Source: an uncultured Elusimicrobium sp. (GTDB lineage Bacteria; Elusimicrobiota; Elusimicrobia; Elusimicrobiales; Elusimicrobiaceae). From it: a stretch of DNA of 10,560 nt. Below, in pieces: positions 5,381-10,560 of the stretch (its first letter is position 1; each line of letters starts with the position of its first letter). The DNA is taken from NCBI GenBank assembly GCA_902787065.1, contig CADAFA010000039.1:6759-17318 (forward strand), in the 5' to 3' direction. Made by a program: the position numbers and the translations under genes. The notes under the pieces are model-generated. The model saw only the letters and a program-made list of their open reading frames with translations. It ran no database searches and had not been told where the DNA came from.

Positions 5381-6123
5381 AATAACCTCTTAACATAAGA
5401 AATTTTTGTTTGCGGAATATCCCATAAAGAAAGTTCACCGCACAAAATATTTTCTTTATCTACGACGGATAAATTGGAAATTTTATTTTGCGCTAAAATC
5501 TGTTTTGCTTTTGTAATTTTGGTTTCAAGGTTTAAAGTGATTTGAGGTTTTTCCATCGCACTTCCGCAAGAACTGTTGACGGGCAAAATTGCCAAAGCGG
5601 TAGTTTTTATTATGCCGCAAAGGCGGTTTTGCTTATCCAAAATATAAATATTTTGCGGTATTTTATTTTTTGGTAAAGTTTTAATTTTTTGTAAAACTTC
5701 TTCAATTTTAGCATCGGTTTTAAAAGTTAAAATTGCAGGCTTTATTATGCTTGCGATAGTGTTTTTCGGCGCAAGTTTAGCTTCATTAAAAATTTTTAAT
5801 TCTTCTTGCGTAAGTTCACCTTCCAAACGTTTTTTATAGAAGGGGGGAACATATTTTAAAACTTCCCCTGCTTTTTGCGGATTTAAATTTAATAGTGTCC
5901 GCGCCCCTTGTTTGAGAGGTAAACGGCGCAAAATAACGGCGGCTTTTTTAACCTCCATAAAGTTTAACACAGCAGTTAAATCCGCCAAAGTTAGGGACGA
6001 AAGCCAAAAGACAGCCTCACTCAAAGACACACTTTGCAAAGCAAGTGCGGCTTTTTGAGGGTAGTCCTTTATATAGGCGGCTATAATTTGTGCGCCTGAG
6101 ACTTTATGGAAATTTTCTAACAT
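5365..6123 (-). CDS. MgtE N-terminal-like / tandem CBS domain protein without a transporter domain
   Basis: A 252-residue soluble protein. Residues about 1-120 are helical and Leu/Ala-rich, with the repeated pattern of the MgtE_N superhelical domain (LPLKQGARTLLNLNPQKAG). Residues about 125-180 and 190-245 look like two CBS domains (PQNIYILDKQNRLCGII, then SNLSVVDKENILCGEL). In MgtE this pair senses Mg2+ and adenine nucleotides and gates the channel. Here the five-helix membrane part is absent and the protein ends soon after the second CBS. It may be a stand-alone regulator; its partner is unknown. It is the first gene of the dut operon. The start lacks a strong SD, but a perfect TATAAT lies just upstream. 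Confidence 0.72.
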   Translation of the reverse strand: MLENFHKVSGAQIIAAYIKDYPQKAALALQSVSLSEAVFWLSSLTLADLTAVLNFMEVKKAAVILRRLPLKQGARTLLNLNPQKAGEVLKYVPPFYKKRLEGELTQEELKIFNEAKLAPKNTIASIIKPAILTFKTDAKIEEVLQKIKTLPKNKIPQNIYILDKQNRLCGIIKTTALAILPVNSSCGSAMEKPQITLNLETKITKAKQILAQNKISNLSVVDKENILCGELSLWDIPQTKISYVKRLLCKLK

Positions 6124-6350
6124 ATCTCTATTATATTAAATTTGTAGTACAAAAGGAAAATTTACAGTTATTGTTCTTTTACTACGCAAAGTTTGGAACT
6201 AAAATATAAGAAAATATTTTTTATAAAATCAAAATTTCCTTTTTTTGTTTTTTTAAAATATCGTCGTGACTTGCTTTTTTTTTTTTTTTTGTTCTATATA
6301 TTTTTGCTTCAATGAAAAGGCTATAAAAACAAATATAGGAGATTATAGAT
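6124..6350. other. AT-rich divergent intergenic region with a 16-T tract
   Basis: This separates the CBS-dut operon (minus) from pilin 3 (plus). It contains a stem at 6144-6155/6176-6185 (GTAGT and AAAAG against CTTTT and ACTAC, with a 2-nt bulge), several A/T-only inverted repeats, and a run of 16 T at 6275-6290 that ends 60 bp before the pilin 3 start. No copy of the dispersed repeat is present. A third attenuator like those of pilins 2 and 4 is not convincing here. Confidence 0.7.
6130..6135 (-). promoter_or_regulatory. Candidate -10 box of the CBS-dut operon
   Basis: TATAAT on the minus strand ends 6 bases before the start codon at 6123, which would put the RNA start almost on the ATG and give a leaderless or near-leaderless mRNA. 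This fits the absence of a good SD. No clear -35 is visible and the region is AT-rich, so chance is possible. Confidence 0.35.
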
Positions 6351-6869
6351 ATGTTTAAAAACAAAAAAGGTTTTACTTTACTTGAATTATTAGTAGTTGT
6401 TTTAATTATCGGGATTTTAGCAGGTATTGCTTTGCCGCAGTACAAAATGGCAGTATTAAAGAGCCGCTTTGCAACAATAAAAAATTTAACACGAAGTATT
6501 TTTGAAGCCCAAAAAGAATATTATTTGGTAAATGATGAATATTCAAATAGATTAGACACTCTAAATTTAGATATGCCGGCAAATCCATCTTTCATATATC
6601 CCACTGGTGATGTATATGCTTATAAAAACTATATTTGCGGTACAACTTACCAAGCGACGTGGTGTAAATTAATGAAACACGAAACAGATTATAACGGCTA
6701 TGTCGGATATACAATTTATCATTATTGGGGAAACTCAAACACAGTTGTAATTTTGTGTTATGTGTACGGTGCCCCATTAGATGATTATAGAGAAAGATTT
6801 TGTAAAATGGAAACCGGCAGAAAAAATCCTACTACAGCCAGTACTTCCGCAAAATCCTATCAGTATTAA
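6351..6869 (+). CDS. Type IV pilin-like protein (pilin 3)
   Basis: A 172-residue prepilin with a 6-residue basic leader ending in Gly7 and predicted cleavage before Phe8. It has Glu5 and the hydrophobic helix LLVVVLIIGILAGIALPQY. The helix continues as a spine (KMAVLKSRFATIKNLTRSIF) very like that of pilin 4. The C-terminal domain is Tyr-rich with cysteines in YICG, WCKL, ILCY and FCKM. Near its end it has C-K-M-E-T-G-R-K-N, matching C-Q-K-E-T-G-K-K-H in pilin 4, and a Ser/Thr-rich tail ending YQY. Pilins 3 and 4 are therefore the closest pair. AGGAG at 6337-6341 supports the start. It converges with the AlbA_2 gene, leaving only 10 bp and no visible terminator. Confidence 0.9.
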   Translation: MFKNKKGFTLLELLVVVLIIGILAGIALPQYKMAVLKSRFATIKNLTRSIFEAQKEYYLVNDEYSNRLDTLNLDMPANPSFIYPTGDVYAYKNYICGTTYQATWCKLMKHETDYNGYVGYTIYHYWGNSNTVVILCYVYGAPLDDYRERFCKMETGRKNPTTASTSAKSYQY

Positions 6870-6879
6870 ATTGTAAGTG

Positions 6880-7959
6880 TTACAAATAATCAGGCATCAA
6901 ATTAAGCGCCCAGGAAACTTCTTCCAAAACACCGCGCGCAAAATCAGCCAACCCGGTTTGTAAAACAATCGGGTAAACTTGCTTTTCAAGGCGGATATAA
7001 TCTTCAATAATTTGCTTTTTTTGCGCCGCAATTTTAATTGTGCCTCCGCGCACTTTTGCAAGTTTTATGCGCATTAAAAGTGGGCTGATAAAATTAAGTT
7101 CCCTGTAAAAATCAGATGCAATTTTTAGTGTTTTTGCTGCTTCTTCGGTAAAGCGTTTATAATCAAAAATTCCGTCTTGCTCCAAAGTTGCTTTGTACAT
7201 TAAAAGCCCGTAGGAATTTATTTCCAAAGTGCTTTGTTTTGAAATTTGCAAAATAAGCCCGTCTTGCACAGTATTAAAAGTTCCGTTTAAGCCGATTTTA
7301 CGGGCAATACTCGGCAATTCTTTAAAATCTCTTAAAGGTTCTTGCGGATACATCGGCGTTAAAAGCAAAGTGCAGACACCGCGAACTTCATCAGGGTTTT
7401 TAGATAAAGAACGTAAATAATTATCAAAATGCGCTTCACCTTTATCAACTAAAATATGGCGTAAATTATTGCTTTTACGGCGGTTATCCAAAAGCCAAGG
7501 CAAATTATTAGGGTGAACAATAGTCTCCGGCCTTGAGGCTTGCCCCGTCCTAACATAAGCCCTTTTTAAGGGGCCGACAAGGTGCGGCGTTAAATTACTT
7601 TGCGGAATATTTACAACAACAAACATATTATTATTTTTAGGATTTTTGCAAGTTGCAATATCAACAAATACCACAGGGTCAATATAATTTTGAATAATAC
7701 TTTCAATCTGCCCGCGTATTTTTGTGTTTACCTGTACACCATTAAAAGGGGGCTTTGGTTTATCGTGTTCATCTTTGACACCGATTATAATTGTACCGCC
7801 CAAAGAGTTGGCAAAAGCGGCAATTGTTTTGGCAAACTTTTCATTATTTTTAGGCAGAAGAAGTTTATAATCAAGCATAGTATTTTCCGGCACACCCTGC
7901 TTTAAAAAGTTGCGGACATCCTCAAAAGTTAACTGGTTTATGGGTTTTTGGAAGAACAT
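6880..7959 (-). CDS. AlbA_2 (Schlafen-type) putative DNA-binding domain protein
   Basis: A 359-residue protein. Residues about 20-145 fit the AlbA_2 domain, with N-x-M-L-D-Y-K at 26-32, the block KFAKTIAAFANSLGGTIIIGV at 41-61 and the R-A-Y-V-R-T-G motif at 133-139. Bacterial members are usually called transcriptional regulators or ATP-binding proteins, and some belong to defence systems; the biochemical role is generally unproven. The C-terminal 200 residues are not recognised: I see neither a clear ATPase (HATPase_c_4) nor a helix-turn-helix, only Arg/Lys-rich helices at about 155-200. There is no membrane segment. A strong SD (TAGGAGA) lies before the ATG. The gene follows the nitroreductase by 9 bp and is probably co-transcribed with it. 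Confidence 0.82.
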   Translation of the reverse strand: MFFQKPINQLTFEDVRNFLKQGVPENTMLDYKLLLPKNNEKFAKTIAAFANSLGGTIIIGVKDEHDKPKPPFNGVQVNTKIRGQIESIIQNYIDPVVFVDIATCKNPKNNNMFVVVNIPQSNLTPHLVGPLKRAYVRTGQASRPETIVHPNNLPWLLDNRRKSNNLRHILVDKGEAHFDNYLRSLSKNPDEVRGVCTLLLTPMYPQEPLRDFKELPSIARKIGLNGTFNTVQDGLILQISKQSTLEINSYGLLMYKATLEQDGIFDYKRFTEEAAKTLKIASDFYRELNFISPLLMRIKLAKVRGGTIKIAAQKKQIIEDYIRLEKQVYPIVLQTGLADFARGVLEEVSWALNLMPDYL

Positions 7960-7968
7960 TTTAATCTC

Positions 7969-8520
7969 CTATTTATAACTGTTAAAGGAATAAATTTCTT
8001 CAAGTTTTTTGCGGCTATGTTCTGTTTGTTTTAATTTCTCTTTTGGGTAACCTAAAGCTATAATTGTATGAACTTCTACACCCCGAGGGGTTTTTAAAAA
8101 TTCTTGCGCTTTTTTAGCACTGAACCAGCCAACCCAGCAGGTACCAAGGCCAAGATCAGTAGCTTTTAAAACAAAGTGTTCAGCTGCTATTGCCTGGTCT
8201 GTCAAATAAAATGGGCGGCCAACAATTTTTTGCCCTGCTTTGACGGTTAAATTTGCATTTTTTTTGACACATACCGCAACTAATACCGGTGCATTTTTAA
8301 AAAATCTGCAAGGTAAGAATCTTCCAGCAAAAACCGCATTAGCAAAATCTTCTTTAATTTTTTTATCATTTAAAATGACGAAATGGGTAGGTTGTCCGTT
8401 ACAGGCACTTGGGGCAAGACGGGCGGCTTCAAGACAAGCTAAAATATCTTCCATTTTTACTTCTTTATTCTCAAACTGTCTTACCGAACGACGTATTTTT
8501 ATTACTTTATCTAATTCCAT
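7969..8520 (-). CDS. Nitroreductase family FMN-dependent oxidoreductase
   Basis: A 183-residue flavoprotein. Its FMN-binding marks are K-I-R-R-S-V-R-Q-F at 8-16, A-P-S-A-C-N-G-Q-P at 36-44 and the segment D-L-G-L-G-T-C-W-V-G at 122-131. The G-Y-P-K ending of the core is at 157-160. Family members are usually homodimers that use NAD(P)H to reduce nitro-compounds, quinones or flavins; the natural substrate is not predictable. The length is typical of the small single-domain type. An SD (AGGAGG) precedes the ATG. It is the first gene of a two-gene unit with the AlbA_2 protein and is divergent from the aldolase gene, with 81 bp between the starts. Confidence 0.93.
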   Translation of the reverse strand: MELDKVIKIRRSVRQFENKEVKMEDILACLEAARLAPSACNGQPTHFVILNDKKIKEDFANAVFAGRFLPCRFFKNAPVLVAVCVKKNANLTVKAGQKIVGRPFYLTDQAIAAEHFVLKATDLGLGTCWVGWFSAKKAQEFLKTPRGVEVHTIIALGYPKEKLKQTEHSRKKLEEIYSFNSYK

Positions 8521-8544
8521 AAACTCCTCCTTTTGGTACCCCTA

Positions 8545-8573
8545 TTTAAATACCTCTTTAAAAATTGTACAAT
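8545..8573 (+). promoter_or_regulatory. Candidate promoter of the aldolase gene
   Basis: TTTAAA at 8545-8550 and TACAAT at 8568-8573 are 17 bp apart, giving a leader of about 22 bases before the ATG at 8602. The -35 is a weak match. Confidence 0.42.
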
Positions 8574-8601
8574 ATAAAAAACTAAAAATGGAGGTTTTTT
8601 T

Positions 8602-9576
8602 ATGGCAGTATCTTATAAAGAACTCGGTTTTGTCAATACAAAGGAAATGTTTGCCAAGGCCATGAAAGAAGGTTATGCAGTACCCGCTTACAATTTTAAT
8701 AATATGGAGCAACTTCAGGCAATCATTACAGCTTGCACGGAAAGCCGATCCCCTGTAATTTTACAGGTTTCAAAAGGCGCCAGAAAATATGCCGATGCAA
8801 CTTTGCTTCGCTATATGGGCCGCGGGGCTATTGAAATGATGAAAACTTTAGGTAACCCTGTTCCTGTTGCTTTACACTTGGACCACGGTGATAGTTTCGA
8901 ACTTTGCAAAGATTGCATTGATTCCGGTTTTTCATCAGTAATGATTGACGGTTCCGCTTTACCGTATGAAGAAAACGTTGCTTTAACCAAAAAAGTTGTT
9001 GATTATGCACATCAATTTGATGTTACAGTTGAAGGCGAACTCGGTGTTTTAGCCGGTATTGAAGATGAAGTTGCCGCAGAAAAACATACTTATACAGATC
9101 CTGCTATGGTAGAAGATTTTGTTAAAAGAACGGGTGTAGATTCTTTAGCAATTTCTATCGGCACAAGCCACGGCGCTTATAAATTTAAAGTTAAACCTGG
9201 TGAAAGCGTTCCGCCGCTCCGCTTTGATATTTTAGCGGAAGTTGAAAAACGTTTACCCGGTTTCCCAATTGTTTTACACGGTGCTTCAAGTGTTGACCAA
9301 GCAGCAGTTGCTACCATCAATAAATACGGCGGTAAACTTGAAAATGCGGTCGGTGTACCGGAAGATCAACTCCGCAAAGCCGCAAAAAGCGCAGTTTGCA
9401 AAATCAATGTTGACAGTGACGGACGCTTAGTTATGACCGCTGCTATCAGAAAGGTTTTTGCAGAACATCCGGCTGAATTTGACCCGCGCAAATATTTAGG
9501 CCCTGCCCGTACAGACTTAATTGCCATGTACAAAGCTAAAAACGAAAATGTTTTAGGTTCCGCAGGCAGATATTAA
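8602..9576 (+). CDS. fba: Fructose-bisphosphate aldolase, class II
   Basis: This enzyme cleaves fructose 1,6-bisphosphate to dihydroxyacetone phosphate and glyceraldehyde 3-phosphate, a central step of glycolysis and gluconeogenesis in the cytosol. The 324-residue protein has the class II zinc-enzyme motifs. HLDHGD at 92-97 supplies the catalytic-type Asp94 and zinc ligand His95. VEGELG at 143-148 follows. SIGTSHGAYKF at 185-195 and VLHGASS at 224-230 supply the other metal-binding histidines (190 and 226). NFNN at 31-34 starts the barrel. GGAGG at 8590-8594 supports the ATG. It appears to be monocistronic and ends in a strong terminator. Its GC content and codon use look like those of a well-expressed housekeeping gene. 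Confidence 0.96.
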   Translation: MAVSYKELGFVNTKEMFAKAMKEGYAVPAYNFNNMEQLQAIITACTESRSPVILQVSKGARKYADATLLRYMGRGAIEMMKTLGNPVPVALHLDHGDSFELCKDCIDSGFSSVMIDGSALPYEENVALTKKVVDYAHQFDVTVEGELGVLAGIEDEVAAEKHTYTDPAMVEDFVKRTGVDSLAISIGTSHGAYKFKVKPGESVPPLRFDILAEVEKRLPGFPIVLHGASSVDQAAVATINKYGGKLENAVGVPEDQLRKAAKSAVCKINVDSDGRLVMTAAIRKVFAEHPAEFDPRKYLGPARTDLIAMYKAKNENVLGSAGRY

Positions 9577-9600
9577 TATTTGCTTCAGGTAATTTAAAAC

Positions 9601-9635
9601 CCCGCGCCTGTATTGAAATCAGGCGCGGGTTTTTT
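9601..9635. terminator. Strong, probably bidirectional terminator between fba and pilin 4
   Basis: CCCGCGCCTG at 9601-9610 pairs perfectly with CAGGCGCGGG at 9620-9629 (10 bp, 9-nt loop), followed by TTTTTT on the plus strand. A-rich sequence on the other side (AAAAC) gives a shorter U-run for minus-strand RNA. The stop codon of pilin 4 overlaps the T-run. Confidence 0.92.
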
Positions 9636-10104
9636 AGTAGCTATAACGATTCCAACCTGTATCATGACCTGTATTATGTTTTTTCCCGGTCTCTTTTTGG
9701 CATATTTTATTTGATAGTGAATTTTCATCTTCATTAAAAGCAAAACAAAGATATGGTAAACCTGTATCTATTTTTATATACAGAGCTATTTTATCTCCGT
9801 AAATGTAAATAAAGCATTTAGTATACCCATTAACACTATCAATTGCACAATCAGAATCTTCTGGTATCTCTATATCTAACTTGCTTATACCAGCATAAGT
9901 ATTATGTAAAAGATAATACCTTTGTGCAGCATTGGCGATACTTTTGGTTAAGTTCTTTAAAGTAGCAAATTTAGATTTTCCAACTGCCATTTTATATTGC
10001 GGTAAAGCAATAGCAGCCAATATGCCGATAATTAAAACAACTACCAATAATTCAAGCAAAGTAAAACCTTGCTTGAGATTTTTTTGTTTGTTTTTTTGTT
10101 TCAT
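9634..10104 (-). CDS. Type IV pilin-like protein (pilin 4)
   Basis: A 156-residue prepilin with a 13-residue Lys/Gln/Asn-rich leader ending in Gly13 and cleavage before Phe14. It has Glu5 and the helix LLVVVLIIGILAAIALPQY. The spine KMAVGKSKFATLKNLTKSIA is close to that of pilin 3. The short C-terminal domain has four cysteines (SDC, TKC, YLC, KIC) and ends in a His/Gly/Thr-rich stretch and YSY. GGAG lies 10 bases before the ATG within the block AATAAAGGAGAAAG, also found before pilin 1. It is a pilus or pseudopilus subunit by family. On its strand it is preceded by about 160 bases of leader and then the structured element at 10267-10421. Confidence 0.9.
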   Translation of the reverse strand: MKQKNKQKNLKQGFTLLELLVVVLIIGILAAIALPQYKMAVGKSKFATLKNLTKSIANAAQRYYLLHNTYAGISKLDIEIPEDSDCAIDSVNGYTKCFIYIYGDKIALYIKIDTGLPYLCFAFNEDENSLSNKICQKETGKKHNTGHDTGWNRYSY

Positions 10105-10194
10105 TTTTGCTTTCTCCTTTATTTTTGGACCGTATTTACAAGTATTTTTGAGATAATTTTTATTTTTATCAAGGCAAGGTATACCGAGTTAACA

Positions 10195-10208
10195 CGCCCG
10201 GCAGGGCG
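10195..10208 (-). other. GC-rich hairpin in the pilin 4 leader
   Basis: CGCCC at 10195-10199 and GGGCG at 10204-10208 form a 5-bp all-GC stem with a 4-base loop in otherwise AT-rich DNA. It lies 90 bases before the pilin 4 start, between the attenuator and the RBS. A tandem CCGAAG pair lies nearby at 10216-10227. Its function is unknown. Confidence 0.45.
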
Positions 10209-10266
10209 GAGGTATCCGAAGCCGAAGAAAAAATAAAAATTGGCCAAAAAGACGATGTAAATAATG

Positions 10267-10315
10267 AAAAAGGCTGTACTTTCGGGCCATCTGGACGAAA
10301 CCCAACCGTACAGCC
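10267..10315 (-). terminator. Intrinsic terminator arm of the pilin 4 attenuator
   Basis: On the minus strand GGCTGTAC (10315-10308) pairs perfectly with GTACAGCC (10279-10272), with an inner TTTCG/CGAAA pairing, followed directly by TTTTT (10271-10267). RNA stopping here would not reach pilin 4. Confidence 0.78.
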
Positions 10316-10421
10316 ATAGTTTGCCACCGTAAGGTGGCAAACAAAAGCAAAAATGCTATTGGCTGCTTTCGGGGTCCAGATGACCTAATTTTCATTAGTA
10401 CACCGTATTCTTTATACGGTC
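10267..10421 (-). promoter_or_regulatory. Candidate transcription attenuator upstream of pilin 4
   Basis: On the minus strand, in order: hairpin ACCGTAT/ATACGGT (10420-10402); hairpin CTAAT-GAAA-ATTAG (10398-10385); then a long hairpin. In the long hairpin a 12-base segment (10385-10374) pairs fully with 10296-10285 with one G-U, CCCGA pairs with TTGGG, CAGCC with GGCTG and ATAG with CTAT. It is capped by a perfect 10-bp hairpin (10342-10319, loop TTAC). A later strand then competes for GGCTGTAC to make a terminator. The competing strands are near-copies of each other, as in known attenuators. No known riboswitch consensus is recognised. Confidence 0.68.
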
Positions 10422-10465
10422 CCAAAAACATCAAATTTTTTTAGGGTATTAAACCCTACACAAAA

Positions 10466-10471
10466 AGTATA
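10466..10471 (-). promoter_or_regulatory. Candidate -10 box for the pilin 4 leader
   Basis: TATACT on the minus strand would start an RNA near 10459, giving a leader of about 355 bases that contains the whole attenuator. The -35 is not clear. An inverted repeat, AGGGT-ATTAA-ACCCT (10443-10457), lies at or just after the predicted start and could be an operator. Confidence 0.42.
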
Positions 10472-10512
10472 CCATTTTTTAAGTTAGTCTTTTATACTAC
10501 CTCTCAATAAGG

Positions 10513-10518
10513 TATAAT
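10513..10518 (+). promoter_or_regulatory. Candidate -10 box for the gene starting at 10544
   Basis: A perfect TATAAT lies 25 bases before the start codon, followed by AAAAGGAG as RBS at 10531-10538. No good -35 is seen at 17 bp spacing. Confidence 0.5.
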
Positions 10519-10543
10519 ATACTTATATATAAAAGGAGTGTTT

Positions 10544-10560
10544 ATGTCTTTTTTTAATTT
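10544..10560 (+). CDS. Start of an unidentified gene, cut by the window end
   Basis: ATG at 10544 follows AGGAG at 10534-10538 with normal spacing and opens a frame reading M-S-F-F-N before the window ends. Too little is present to name it. Confidence 0.6.

Larger units (their letters stand above)
10105..10543. other. 439-bp divergent intergenic region
   Basis: This lies between pilin 4 (minus) and the partial gene at 10544 (plus). From left to right it holds the pilin 4 RBS, an AT-rich stretch, the GC-rich hairpin, the attenuator, a short inverted repeat AGGGT/ACCCT at 10443-10457, a minus-strand -10 candidate at 10466-10471, and the plus-strand promoter candidate. Open frames crossing it begin with TTG or lack an RBS and are not supported. 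Confidence 0.75.

Noticed and set aside
6131..6290. A third attenuator of the same design before pilin 3
   Set aside because: The topology can be drawn (TTATATT/AATATAA crossing GCAAaGT/ACTTGC, then T16), but the first helix is A/T only, the loop is about 76 bases, and the region is too AT-rich for this to exceed chance.
10119..10340. Minus-strand frame starting within the attenuator and ending before pilin 4
   Set aside because: It has a TTG start inside the apical hairpin, no RBS and no family resemblance, so it is a shadow frame.
10341..10421. Resemblance of GGAC...GAAAGCAGCC to the SRP RNA apical motif
   Set aside because: The GGAA tetraloop and its symmetric loop are missing, and the segments pair into the long attenuator hairpin instead.
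10189..10434. An open frame of about 80 codons on the minus strand running through the whole pilin 4 attenuator
   Set aside because: It starts with TTG or an ATG with no Shine-Dalgarno, has no recognisable protein features, and its composition follows the RNA stems. A leader-peptide role is possible but not supported.

Overview
The window looks like part of the chromosome of a low-GC, Gram-negative-type anaerobe. I infer the phylum Elusimicrobiota, probably a gut Elusimicrobium relative. The main reasons are four separate genes for very short, cysteine-containing type IV pilin-like proteins in 10.5 kb, with almost identical N-termini and unrelated C-termini, set among AT-rich housekeeping genes. 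A large scattered pilin-like family is known from Elusimicrobium. This is family knowledge plus inference; no rRNA is present to prove it.

Layout. 104-667 (+) is pilin 1. 721-2054 (+) is an operon-like run of ispE, spoVG (ATGA overlap) and tRNA-Gln(UUG), closed by an intrinsic terminator. 2256-2768 (-) is pilin 2. 3052-6123 (-) is a tightly overlapping four-gene operon, read in this order: MgtE_N/CBS-domain protein, dut, HI0933-like flavoprotein, YwqK/MORN-type repeat protein. 6351-6869 (+) is pilin 3. 6880-8520 (-) holds a nitroreductase followed by an AlbA_2 (Schlafen-type) protein. 8602-9576 (+) is class II fructose-bisphosphate aldolase with a strong, probably bidirectional terminator. 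9634-10104 (-) is pilin 4. 10544-end (+) is the first few codons of another gene.

The most interesting content lies in the intergenic DNA around the pilins. Upstream of pilins 2 and 4, on the coding strand, are two structured leaders (2863-3001 and 10267-10421) that share almost no sequence but have the same design. Each has one or two 5' hairpins, then a long imperfect hairpin, then a strand that competes with it to form an intrinsic terminator ending in five U. This is the layout of a transcription attenuator or riboswitch-like element. I do not recognise it as a known class, and no convincing leader peptide is present.

A second element is a dispersed palindromic repeat of about 60 bp. It sits about 32-33 bp before the start codons of pilins 1 and 2, in the same orientation relative to each gene. 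A further copy, identical over 61 bp to the pilin 2 upstream copy, lies beyond the end of pilin 2, so that gene forms a unit bounded by perfect direct repeats. Pilin 3 instead has a 16-T homopolymer 60 bp before its start. Together these suggest that the pilin paralogs are individually regulated and possibly exchangeable surface or secretion components; that conclusion is inference.
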